Positions 7,303 to 13,799 of a stretch of 20,364 nt of DNA are shown piece by piece. Location of the stretch: IMG/VR virus record IMGVR_UViG_3300046000_000833, positions 1-20,364 of that record. One strand, given 5' to 3'. The stretch comes from a virus. Positions within the stretch are counted from its first letter, which is position 1. Each line of letters begins with the position of its first letter. The notes beneath the pieces are model-generated. The model saw only the letters and a list, made by a program, of their open reading frames with translations. It was not told the origin of the DNA and searched no databases. A program made the position numbers and the translations under genes.

Positions 7303-9207
7303 TTACCGCCTCCCGTCGGGTCTGATGTCAATTCTAGGAGCGCCCAGTTGCCACTGAGTATTGATCTGGTTACTAGCAATCTTAAAGATCATCTGCCGTC
7401 CCCGTATTCGGGTATAGATCTGTCCTGTAAATTCTTCCGTAATGACATAGGTACTGCCTTTAGTAACTAAAGAAGAGGCAGTTTCAGTTACGCCAGAGCC
7501 TGAATTACTTAACCCCAACAGGCTGATAGTAACTCGTGGGGTGACAGCGGTTGGACTGTTTGTAGAATCACCAAACGTCAAGTCTGGAAGAATTCTCCAA
7601 ACAAAACCAAAGTTATGGCCGTCTTCAATGTCAAACTCAGAAGATGAGATGTAAGCGTCTAAAGCCGCTTCTGTGCCCGTTGCGTTGTCGTTCAGACCGT
7701 TTTCATGCTCTACAAGGTTACCTGTATTATTTGGTTGGTACGTCGCTGCCAATGGGTAGTCTCTTAGCCCTGAGTCCAGCCAAGCTGTCCTGCCCATAGT
7801 GCCGTAGTACCACACACCTTTACCGTCGTTCTCGATGTAGTTATAAATAACATATCGATCAATTTCTGTGCTGTTTTTTGAACAGTAAAACCACCAAATC
7901 TCATTAAAACCTTCATTTAATCCAGCAAAGACTTGTAAGTTTTGATTTTTGTTAATGTCGTTAAAAATAAACCTGCGCAGGTCGCAGTTCAATGTCTGTA
8001 CCCGGCCATCGTATTTATAGAACTTGTCTATGCCCATCCAGTACACAATACCTGAAGCAAGGACGGCTGCGTTCGGGCCATAGATGGATGTGTTATCACC
8101 CAAGAGTTGGGTTTGCCAAACAACTGGCGGGCCGAGATACTGTAATGAATACACCGCAGAGTCTGTAAAGACAATCTGCTCCTGCCTTGACTGCACCACA
8201 GCAATGATCTCAGAGCCATGTGACAGCGTCACACTACCAGCTTGATTGGTAGGAAGTGGATTCCAGATAAGTAGGTTTTCTTGATCTGACCAGCGTATTA
8301 ACATTGGATTTAATACGGAGCTTCCATAATCATCGCAGCCAAAACAAAAAACAAATCTGGATGTATCTGAGACTGCAACTAAATTAACAACCGAAGGCAC
8401 TTCAGCATCTGCACCCATTAGGCTAGACACCAAAACACCTCTGGTGTTTAAACCACCACTAGCGTCCCAATAATACAAACCACCGCCGCGAGGGTTAAAT
8501 ACTAAATCCTCGCCAAAGTTCTGCTGGCTCCAGATTCGTAAAGCACCAAAGACAGTTGCTACGGGAGCGCCATTACCCCATGTACCTAAACCCCATCCGC
8601 CAGAACCCCAGCCCTCTAACACTTGTTGCACTTCAGGGCCAACACTAATTTGATAGGTTGCAACCACAGAAGCGCCACCACCCGCACCCGCAGCATCTGT
8701 TGCGTTAGCTGTAGCTGTGGCTACAAAAGTGTATGTATTGGCGGTTAGAACAGTAATCTGATACTCAGCGTTTAACACCGTAGCGGTAATATTGCCGCCC
8801 AGACTGGTCGCGCCACTGAAGGTTACAAAGTCCCCTGTAACAGCGCCATGCGCTGTGTCTGTAACGGTAATAACGGCAGAGCCGTTTGTAGCCACAAAAG
8901 GGTTGGTGTTAATTGTGCTGGTTGCCCGGATGGGTGTGATGTCATAGTAAGCACCGCCATTCTCAAGGTAAAACTTGAGGTTTGTGCCAAGACCAATAAT
9001 ATTCTTGCCGTCCAATAAAACCCAGTTCCACAAAGACCGGCAGATACCTAAAAATGTATTGGTAGAAATACGTACCCAGCCACCAATTACTTCAGGGTTG
9101 CCCTGACGGAAACGAACCTTATCGCCCTCATACCAACCACCCTCGGTGGTGTACCGTGTGTTTTCGCGGTTTACACCCGGGCGGAAAAGTATTTTTTTAA
9201 GTGGCAT
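7303..9207 (-). CDS. Tail hub/stabilisation-like structural protein (propeller type)
   Basis: 634 residues, ATG at 9207, eight bases after the lysozyme stop, with AGGA about eleven bases upstream. The N-terminus (RPGVNRENTRYTTEGGWY, then KVRFRQGNPEVIGGW) is a conserved opening I recall from uncultured phage structural proteins. Residues 103-190 form an inserted beta-rich module (VTDTAHGAVTGDFVTFSGAT) ending in a Gly/Ala linker. Residues 197-213 are Gly/Trp-rich. Residues 280-500 carry blade-like beta repeats such as EIIAVVQSRQEQIVFTDSAV and SGIVYWMGIDKFYKYDGRV, reminiscent of P22 gp10-type stabilisation proteins and T7 gp12-type tail tubular proteins. Likely part of the tail tube, hub or plug of a short-tailed virion. 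The family link is inference from pattern; a structural role is well supported by context. Confidence 0.88.
   Translation of the reverse strand: MPLKKILFRPGVNRENTRYTTEGGWYEGDKVRFRQGNPEVIGGWVRISTNTFLGICRSLWNWVLLDGKNIIGLGTNLKFYLENGGAYYDITPIRATSTINTNPFVATNGSAVITVTDTAHGAVTGDFVTFSGATSLGGNITATVLNAEYQITVLTANTYTFVATATANATDAAGAGGGASVVATYQISVGPEVQQVLEGWGSGGWGLGTWGNGAPVATVFGALRIWSQQNFGEDLVFNPRGGGLYYWDASGGLNTRGVLVSSLMGADAEVPSVVNLVAVSDTSRFVFCFGCDDYGSSVLNPMLIRWSDQENLLIWNPLPTNQAGSVTLSHGSEIIAVVQSRQEQIVFTDSAVYSLQYLGPPVVWQTQLLGDNTSIYGPNAAVLASGIVYWMGIDKFYKYDGRVQTLNCDLRRFIFNDINKNQNLQVFAGLNEGFNEIWWFYCSKNSTEIDRYVIYNYIENDGKGVWYYGTMGRTAWLDSGLRDYPLAATYQPNNTGNLVEHENGLNDNATGTEAALDAYISSSEFDIEDGHNFGFVWRILPDLTFGDSTNSPTAVTPRVTISLLGLSNSGSGVTETASSLVTKGSTYVITEEFTGQIYTRIRGRQMIFKIASNQINTQWQLGAPRIDIRPDGRR
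8640..8900 (-). other. Inserted beta-rich module within the 634-aa tail protein
   Basis: Residues about 103-190 have a composition unlike the rest of the protein: Thr/Ala/Val-rich strands with VTDTAHGAVTGDFVTFSG and LNAEYQITVLTANTYTF, then an Ala/Gly-rich linker. I recall the same module type, with its TAHG...GD.V.FSGAT signature, at several places in unrelated phage structural proteins. It is therefore probably a mobile Ig-like or adhesin-type domain. Boundaries are approximate. Confidence 0.55.
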
Positions 9208-9215
9208 GAGCAGTC

Positions 9216-9722
9216 CTAGGATAGAAACAGTGCTTTTTCAGCGTCCCTGCGCTTTTTTAGCCCTAAGAGAATTTTACCCCCTGCCATGCAGTACAGCAAG
9301 AGGGCATCGGCTGCACCTTCCCAATCACCACGATTGATTTTCATCCGAATAGAAGAACGCTGAAAAGCCCCCACTCCGGCGTTGAAGGCAAAGCTGACGC
9401 ACGCGTCGAAAGCGCCTTGACGACCAGATAAAGCGGGAGCAAGTCGTAGAACACCACGTTCAGTAGGGCCGACGTCATCCTCGAATAGTTTCTCGATTTC
9501 TTCTTTAGTCCAGACACGATTGTCCTCCGGCTTTAATGGCATCTCTTTGCGGATCATGGGTGTTTCTTTGCCCTCTACCCTGACTACAGGCAGGCGGATT
9601 TGATCTTGGTACAGCACATGGCCATAGCCAATCGTCCAAATGTGGGCTGGGCAGAGGTACGGCTTAGTGCGATACCCCTCCCACTGGTGCATCAAATCAG
9701 CGCCAGCTTTGCCTAGTTTCAT
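9216..9722 (-). CDS. Endolysin, GH24 lysozyme (muramidase)
   Basis: 168 residues. It hydrolyses the beta-1,4 bond between N-acetylmuramic acid and N-acetylglucosamine in host peptidoglycan. The GH24 triad is visible as Glu15 (QWEGYR), Cys24 and Thr30 (WTIGYGH), with the family spacing Glu-8 residues-Asp/Cys-5 residues-Thr; Cys stands in place of the Asp of T4 lysozyme. Further family motifs are WTKEEIEKLFEDDV, the helix with FDACVSFAFNAGVGAF, and a Lys/Arg-rich end (GLKKRRDAE). Between the TIGYGH strand and WTKEE there are about 35 residues, more than in compact lambdoid enzymes as I recall them. No signal peptide or signal-anchor segment is seen, so export depends on the holin upstream. The ATG at 9722 overlaps the holin TGA as ATGA; GGAG lies a few bases before it. 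Confidence 0.95.
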   Translation of the reverse strand: MKLGKAGADLMHQWEGYRTKPYLCPAHIWTIGYGHVLYQDQIRLPVVRVEGKETPMIRKEMPLKPEDNRVWTKEEIEKLFEDDVGPTERGVLRLAPALSGRQGAFDACVSFAFNAGVGAFQRSSIRMKINRGDWEGAADALLLYCMAGGKILLGLKKRRDAEKALFLS

Positions 9723-10222
9723 TTCTTGCTCCAGCTACGTGAGCCAAACCAGAAACCAATGATGCCTCCAAGCATTGCCATCTCGTCTGTGGAGAAAATG
9801 ATGTCAGATACACGAATCAAGTCTTCCATGCTCAAGACAAGCCGTGGGTTGCTGTAGACGTAATAGGCAATCCAAGCATTGATGGCACATAGTTCCAGTA
9901 CAAAGATGTAGGTGACCATCGGGCGCACAGTACCTACAAAGTTTACTACCCAGCGGCTGGCGTTGTCCATGATCTTCTTGTCGTGGTCGTAGGCGGCAAC
10001 GGTCATTTGCGCGTCTGTTTCCATAGCAATCTGGTCGGTGCGAATCTCTTCCATGCGCTCTTGAGCCGCAAAGCCCTGCGCCATCATCTGTAGTTGCATC
10101 TGCACTTGAATCTGCGCTAAGGCTAACTCATGGCGTTGATCTGCCTTGTTCTGGAAAAAGTCAAGCAGTTTGGGCAAGCCTGAGATTAACAAGCCGCCAA
10201 GTGTTGAGAATAAAGATAGCAT
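9719..10222 (-). CDS. Putative holin, 3TM family (GTA_holin_3TM-like)
   Basis: 167 residues. It begins with a hydrophobic segment (residues 2-22). A long Gln/Met/Glu-rich amphipathic helix follows (about 25-75), then a membrane hairpin region with TVRPMVTYIFVLELCAINAW (about 98-122) and a C-terminal segment MLGGIIGFWFGSRSWSKK. The TVRP...Y and FWFGSRS signatures match the PF11351 family ('holin of 3TMs, for gene-transfer release') as I know it. It would sit in the inner membrane and form lesions that let the lysozyme reach the wall. Its start shares one base with the stop of the previous gene (TAATG) and its stop overlaps the endolysin start (ATGA), the classic holin-endolysin order. The holin role is inferred from family resemblance plus context. 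Confidence 0.85.
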   Translation of the reverse strand: MLSLFSTLGGLLISGLPKLLDFFQNKADQRHELALAQIQVQMQLQMMAQGFAAQERMEEIRTDQIAMETDAQMTVAAYDHDKKIMDNASRWVVNFVGTVRPMVTYIFVLELCAINAWIAYYVYSNPRLVLSMEDLIRVSDIIFSTDEMAMLGGIIGFWFGSRSWSKK

Positions 10223-10530
10223 TATTTTTTCCCCAGTTTTTCGTAGATAACGGCAATGTCTTGCCGGTTGTGCATGATGTCATCACGGTTCTTTTGGATT
10301 TCTTTTTCCAAATCTTGACGTAGCTTCTCACGGGCTAGTTCTGCTCCCGTATTGGTAGCTTGTTTGTTGTCTGAAGTAACAACCAAACTAATCTTGTTGT
10401 TTAGCACAGTCACTTCATGCGACAAGTGGGAAAGTGAATTCATTAAGTACACAACACAAGTGAACAGAATTGGCAAAATGGCAAACGCCACCTTCTCAAT
10501 CAAAGCGTGTTTTTCGTTTGGTTCGTTCAT
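10222..10530 (-). CDS. Single-span membrane protein with C-terminal coiled coil, lysis module
   Basis: 102 residues: a short charged N-terminus, one membrane segment (about 14-33, FAILPILFTCVVYLMN), then a long charged helical region (REKLRQDLEKEIQKNRDDIM). This N-anchored coiled-coil plan is that of inner-membrane spanin subunits (Rz-like) but also of other small phage membrane proteins, so the call stays general. The ATG at 10530 overlaps the TGA of the 49-codon gene upstream (ATGA), and the TAA shares its last base with the holin ATG. Candidate roles are an inner-membrane spanin or a holin regulator; both are inference. Confidence 0.85.
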   Translation of the reverse strand: MNEPNEKHALIEKVAFAILPILFTCVVYLMNSLSHLSHEVTVLNNKISLVVTSDNKQATNTGAELAREKLRQDLEKEIQKNRDDIMHNRQDIAVIYEKLGKK

Positions 10531-10676
10531 AGTCCAACCATCCCTAATAGTTTATCGACAATCTTCCCCGCCAACTCATCCGGCAGGAAGCGGAGCAGTC
10601 CGAGCACCCACCAAGCAATGCATAACCGCACAAAGACTTTAAGGAAAAGGTCAAATTGCTTTTGGTACTCATTCAC
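10527..10676 (-). CDS. Small hydrophobic protein, 49 residues, GTG start
   Basis: A short gene fitting exactly between two others. The GTG at 10676 overlaps the TGA of the preceding gene (GTGA) and its own TGA overlaps the next ATG (ATGA). An AAGG lies about a dozen bases upstream. It encodes a charged N-terminus (NEYQKQFDLFLKVF), one membrane-like segment around residues 14-30 (VRLCIAWWVLGLLRF) and an amphipathic end (ELAGKIVDKLLGMVGL). The plus strand here has other open frames, but the double overlap and membrane character fit the module. Function unknown; a small holin-like or antiholin-like role is possible. Confidence 0.75.
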   Translation of the reverse strand: MNEYQKQFDLFLKVFVRLCIAWWVLGLLRFLPDELAGKIVDKLLGMVGL

Positions 10677-11167
10677 CGCCCACACCTTGATCTTGCACAC
10701 AGATCAGAGACTTCATTAATACCCCAACCAACAGCACCAATAAACATCACAATAATAACAATGGCAGCCGCCCATTGCATTTGTTCGGCTTCAGCCTCTT
10801 TGCGCCGTTTTTCTTCAGCGTTTAAAGCCGCCATCTCTTTGGCATCATCCCTGTCCATTTCAGTTTGACGGGCTTTGGTTGCATTCCATACGTCTATGCG
10901 CCCAGCTTGCATGAACAACATTTTTAACTGCTCTTCAAACCGCTTGGCTTCATCCAAAGCCATCTCAATTTGTAACGCCGCACCAAGGTTAGACTTACCA
11001 CCGGTACGCTTGGCCTGAAGCATGGCCTTGGTAGCGGTGCTCTTTGCATCAAAAAGCTTGGCTATTGACGGCGTTAGACCTGCCAGATCACTAGCGACTT
11101 TACTAGCTTTTTTAACGACACTGATTGCAGTTTGCAATCCTTCTAGCGCCGTGATCGGATCAATCAT
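10673..11167 (-). CDS. Conserved phage protein with coiled coil and C-terminal membrane segment
   Basis: 164 residues. The N-terminus (MIDPITALEGLQTAISVVKK) and a central helical region lead to a charged coiled coil (about 95-130, with KARQTEMDRDDAKEM and EEKRRKEAEAEQ). One strong membrane segment follows at about 131-150 (WAAAIVIIVMFIGAVGWGI), then a short Cys- and Arg-containing tail. Proteins opening with MIDPITA and carrying this plan occur, as I recall, in many podovirus-like aquatic phages, without known function. The start overlaps the preceding stop (ATGA) and the stop overlaps the next GTG (GTGA). It could be a virion or lysis-associated membrane protein; nothing in the sequence decides. 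Confidence 0.85.
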   Translation of the reverse strand: MIDPITALEGLQTAISVVKKASKVASDLAGLTPSIAKLFDAKSTATKAMLQAKRTGGKSNLGAALQIEMALDEAKRFEEQLKMLFMQAGRIDVWNATKARQTEMDRDDAKEMAALNAEEKRRKEAEAEQMQWAAAIVIIVMFIGAVGWGINEVSDLCARSRCGR

Positions 11168-11316
11168 TTTCGCTCAACCTTTTGCCACTCAAGGCATACT
11201 ACTTTGCGGTTGTAGACATCCCCCGTCCACGCCCAACGCACACAGCGATATTCATCTTTCTTTTTTTGACTGGACGCTCCCGGCATTAACATAAAGATCA
11301 CCAGCAACCATTTCAT
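11164..11316 (-). CDS. Small secreted or membrane-anchored Cys-containing protein, 50 residues
   Basis: The start is taken at the ATG at 11316 because it overlaps the TGA of the 30-residue gene upstream (ATGA) and immediately precedes a signal-like N-terminus: MKWLLVIFMLMPGASSQ, followed by KKK. An upstream in-frame GTG at 11349 would place a polar extension before this signal and overlap the 30-residue gene, so it is less likely. The mature part has two cysteines in a compact aromatic and basic motif (CVRWAWTGDVYN, then KVVCLEWQK), suggesting a periplasmic disulfide. There is no lipobox Cys. I recall this motif from other uncultured phages, function unknown. Its position in the lysis module makes an outer spanin-like role conceivable but unsupported. 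Confidence 0.75.
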   Translation of the reverse strand: MKWLLVIFMLMPGASSQKKKDEYRCVRWAWTGDVYNRKVVCLEWQKVERK

Positions 11317-11405
11317 CCCCAAAGCCAAACAAGGGTGAATGTACCCCACACAATAAAGATGGTCAAAAAGGCCGCAACGATGAACGCTTCAGCCCAGTCC
11401 CACAT
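11313..11405 (-). CDS. Micro-protein, 30 residues, single membrane segment
   Basis: ATG at 11405, two bases after the TAA of the tail chaperone gene, and TGA at 11313-11315 overlapping the next ATG (ATGA). The product starts MWDWAEAF and is otherwise almost wholly hydrophobic and aromatic (IVAAFLTIFIVWGTFTLVW), one membrane span. There is no obvious Shine-Dalgarno; expression would rely on coupling to the upstream gene. Support comes from the exact fit between two genes and the membrane character matching its neighbours. It would be missed by usual length cut-offs. Function unknown. Confidence 0.6.
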   Translation of the reverse strand: MWDWAEAFIVAAFLTIFIVWGTFTLVWLWG

Positions 11406-11407
11406 GA

Positions 11408-11854
11408 TTAGGCGGGTGGCACGGGCCACTGAATGTTTTCGGGAAAGCCCGATTGAGCAGGCACATCACGTAAAGCTTGGCGATACGTAGCCCAAGGCGT
11501 AGAAATGCTGTCAGGGATGTCTTTGCCTTGCGTCCAATCTGAAGCGCCTAACATCATATGTCTGCGTTGACGAGCGCCTACGGTTATTTTGACAAGTTGT
11601 TCAGCCTTTTGAGCATCTGAAAATGGAACTTGCTTCCACTGCTGTACCCATTGACCATCTTGAAAAACTGGAACTTCGTTGTCAATGTAATGGTACGGCA
11701 AATTCTCAGGAGCCGTAGTTGAGACAATCTTTACATACCCTTCAGGGGCATCAAAATTGTCCGGAAAAGAAACGTTGGGGAAACGTAACCTTACTTCACC
11801 CTCATAAATTGGGTATTCAACAGGAATACCGTTTTCAAGTCGTGCATAAAACAT
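11408..11854 (-). CDS. Phage tail assembly chaperone-like protein (PF16778 type)
   Basis: 148 residues. The N-terminal 70 residues (MFYARLENGIPVEYPIYEGE, later YHYIDNEVPVFQDGQWVQQW) look like the variable part of small fibre-associated proteins. Residues 97-146 carry the family pattern RRHMMLGASDWTQ, WATYRQALRDVPAQSGFP and WPVPP, typical of 'phage tail assembly chaperone' (Phage_tail_APC) domains that follow fibre genes. GGAGA at 11861-11865 supports the ATG at 11854. It lies directly after the fibre cluster, as expected for a protein that helps fibres fold or attach. Family assignment is from motif memory; the exact client fibre is not known. Confidence 0.85.
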   Translation of the reverse strand: MFYARLENGIPVEYPIYEGEVRLRFPNVSFPDNFDAPEGYVKIVSTTAPENLPYHYIDNEVPVFQDGQWVQQWKQVPFSDAQKAEQLVKITVGARQRRHMMLGASDWTQGKDIPDSISTPWATYRQALRDVPAQSGFPENIQWPVPPA

Positions 11855-11870
11855 TTAAATTCTCCAATTA

Positions 11871-13313
11871 TTATATTGCAACTGTAGTTTTTGCGACAGT
11901 AGGGGCCGTCACAGACGTATTATTAGATCCAATATTTGTGTAGCCGGAAGCCACAAACGAAAATGGGTTTGTAGGCGATCCATACGGGGATGTGTTGTTA
12001 ACCGTAGGAGAAGCGGATGCGTATGTCACAGACTTTCCGCCAATAGTATATGTGCCCGTCCCAACCCCCGTGTCCTTGCCAACAAGTACAAATATGCCGG
12101 TAACGCTTGAAGTGTTTGTAAACTCAGTCGCATAACCAAACTTGTCCCCAGTACTGTTATACGCGGTTTGTTGCGCAGTGCTGCTTCCGTGGTTTATAGA
12201 CCTGTGCCAACTCCAAGTAGTAGTTCCTGTTGTGTACTTACTAATGAAATTTAACTGTGTGCCTGAAGCTGTACACCAAGGAACAATTAAAGAGCCACCA
12301 GAAAGTGCTTGTGCGCAACCCATCAAATTTTGAACTACTCCGCCTTGCGATGAATAAGTAAGGCGTTCAACCCTTTGGATTGTACCTGTGCTGTTAAAAC
12401 CAACTACAACAGCAGCAGGGCCATTTTCATAATTAGCTAAACTCCATATCCGAGAATTCGTTTGATCCCACACAATGCTAATAATTTTATTACTTCCTGA
12501 GCCAGTTGGATACGTCCATGTGTATTGCGGAGACGCGCCAATACCCATCATAAAAGTCATCTCAACTTCGGAAAAACTAGACGTGTACGATCCACCACAT
12601 ACATACCAACGGTTGTAAGAACCTGCGGGGCTACCAGTACCTTGGTCAAAGCAAGTTGCTTGGGGGTAATCTAAAGAAGGCCGCGCCGCCATATCAGTGT
12701 GGTACGTGGTAGTCATCGCCGGGAGGTCGCATACTAAAATACCATAATATGTATACCCCGGCTGAAAAGGTGGCTGCTCATACGGGCTAAAACCAAATAA
12801 CAATTTGTTTCCAATGTAATTAACAGCAGGATTGCTACCGTTACTAACTGTCCAGCCAGAACGCCACCATTCAGAAGTGTTGGAAGTTGCGCCTGTAGAA
12901 GAATTTAAAACTGCAACGGATATGCCGTTGTTAGATGATGCGGGGTAATTTACCGAATAAGACGAGTAAACATATTGCGTGCCGCTAACTGAAGCAGTTA
13001 CAGTGTTACCACCATTTTCTGATTCAGGCAACGTATCGCCGCCCCCTGATGCACCTATGTAAAAAGAACGCGTCCATTGGACTGCACCGTACTTGTCAAT
13101 TTTAAAAGTTAAATTTCTTGCAACAGAACCCGATCCGCCGACATACGTATTGATGATAAATCCCTCGTCATTGGTAGGGGCGAACCCACGTAAATTTAAT
13201 GAGGTTGCTCCAACCGCTCCACCCGTTGCTGTGTAAAAAGCCATAAATGTGGTGGCCGCTCCACCACCTGCACCTGATGCACCTAGCAATACTTTTTCAA
13301 CAGAAATAGTCAT
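11871..13313 (-). CDS. Putative distal tail/receptor-interacting protein, beta-propeller-like
   Basis: 480 residues from the ATG at 13313 (MTISVEKVLLGASGAGGG), four bases after the preceding stop. An in-frame ATG at 13367 would add 18 residues of unrelated composition and overlap the previous gene by about 50 bases, so it was not chosen. No clear Shine-Dalgarno is seen; coupling is likely. After a Gly/Ala-rich start come repeating strand patterns of the kind FKIDKYGAVQWTRSFY and IISIVWDQTNSRIWSLAN, rich in Ser, Thr, Gly and aromatics, as in beta-propellers. The end is Ser/Thr-rich (SVTAPTVAKTTVAI). Position in the fibre cluster suggests an exposed tail component that may contact the host surface. 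This is inference; no enzyme motif was seen. Confidence 0.85.
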   Translation of the reverse strand: MTISVEKVLLGASGAGGGAATTFMAFYTATGGAVGATSLNLRGFAPTNDEGFIINTYVGGSGSVARNLTFKIDKYGAVQWTRSFYIGASGGGDTLPESENGGNTVTASVSGTQYVYSSYSVNYPASSNNGISVAVLNSSTGATSNTSEWWRSGWTVSNGSNPAVNYIGNKLLFGFSPYEQPPFQPGYTYYGILVCDLPAMTTTYHTDMAARPSLDYPQATCFDQGTGSPAGSYNRWYVCGGSYTSSFSEVEMTFMMGIGASPQYTWTYPTGSGSNKIISIVWDQTNSRIWSLANYENGPAAVVVGFNSTGTIQRVERLTYSSQGGVVQNLMGCAQALSGGSLIVPWCTASGTQLNFISKYTTGTTTWSWHRSINHGSSTAQQTAYNSTGDKFGYATEFTNTSSVTGIFVLVGKDTGVGTGTYTIGGKSVTYASASPTVNNTSPYGSPTNPFSFVASGYTNIGSNNTSVTAPTVAKTTVAI

Positions 13314-13317
13314 ATTT

Positions 13318-13788
13318 TTATGCCGAGTAGTTGAGCAAAGATGATCCGCGCCATGAAGTTCCAGCATTGTCAGTTACAAACACTAACATGTCTATGCCAG
13401 AAGCCGTGAGTGTTGGAGCAATTGCTCCGGGCCATTTAACTGCGGCAGGCCATGTCTGAGTTCCAGTACCACCATTTGTCAACGCCAAAACCATCATGTA
13501 ATTTCTTGTGGATGGAGGGTTACTAAATGTCCAAGTTAACGCGCCTGTTGCTGTTTTTGTAAAGTAGTTACCCGTTGTACAGTCAATTGTTGACGCAGCC
13601 ACAGCAGTGTTATTAGCGCAAGCACCTCCAGAAACATCAAGGTCATAGTTGGTGGTTGGCGTTGTGTTAATGCCAAGCGCCAAAATATTTGTGCCAGTAG
13701 TAGCAACGGTGACCTGCGTACCACCCGCTGCCTGAAGATCTAGCGAACCAGAAGAACTTACGCTTGTTGAGCCTAATGTGACTGCCAT
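13318..13788 (-). CDS. Tail fibre-like structural protein
   Basis: 156 residues. An AAGGAG at 13796-13801 lies seven bases before the ATG at 13788 and overlaps the stop of the preceding fibre gene. The N-terminal third is Ser/Thr/Gly-rich fibre-like sequence (VTLGSTSVSSSGSLDLQAAG). Residues about 68-156 form a conserved module: DCTTGNYFTKTATGALTWTF, NYMMVLALTNGGTGTQTWP, VKWPGAIAPTLTASGIDML and TSWRGSSLLNY. Modules with the 'WP..VKW.GG..PTLT..G.D' pattern are, as I know them, widespread in phage fibres and baseplate-associated proteins. Likely a small fibre or fibre-tip protein; its partner may be the 391-aa fibre upstream. Confidence 0.88.
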   Translation of the reverse strand: MAVTLGSTSVSSSGSLDLQAAGGTQVTVATTGTNILALGINTTPTTNYDLDVSGGACANNTAVAASTIDCTTGNYFTKTATGALTWTFSNPPSTRNYMMVLALTNGGTGTQTWPAAVKWPGAIAPTLTASGIDMLVFVTDNAGTSWRGSSLLNYSA

Positions 13789-13799
13789 AATTTAACTCC

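Larger units (their letters stand above)
9216..11405 (-). other. Lysis/membrane gene module with chained start-stop overlaps
   Basis: Seven genes follow one another with overlaps ATGA (11316), ATGA (11167), GTGA (10676), ATGA (10530), TAATG (10222) and ATGA (9722). Six of the seven products have a membrane or signal segment; the last is the soluble endolysin. This unbroken chain implies translational coupling and a fixed production ratio. It sets the module apart from the structural genes on both sides, which are separated by short gaps with their own ribosome binding sites. Confidence 0.85.

Noticed and set aside
10352-10868. Three overlapping plus-strand open frames opposite the lysis module
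   Set aside because: They are short, mutually overlapping, without ribosome binding sites, and contradict the well-formed overlapping minus-strand genes.
11240-11285. T-rich stretch that might be a terminator
   Set aside because: The run on the plus strand encodes Lys codons of the 50-aa gene on the minus strand, and no stable hairpin precedes it in either direction.
11317-11349. Longer form of the 50-aa protein starting with GTG at 11349
   Set aside because: It would place a polar extension before a clear signal-like N-terminus and overlap the 30-codon gene, whereas the ATG at 11316 makes the ATGA overlap typical of this module.
13314-13367. Longer form of the 480-aa protein starting at ATG 13367
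   Set aside because: The 18 extra residues are unlike the rest and overlap the previous gene by about 50 bases; the ATG at 13313 lies just after that gene's stop.
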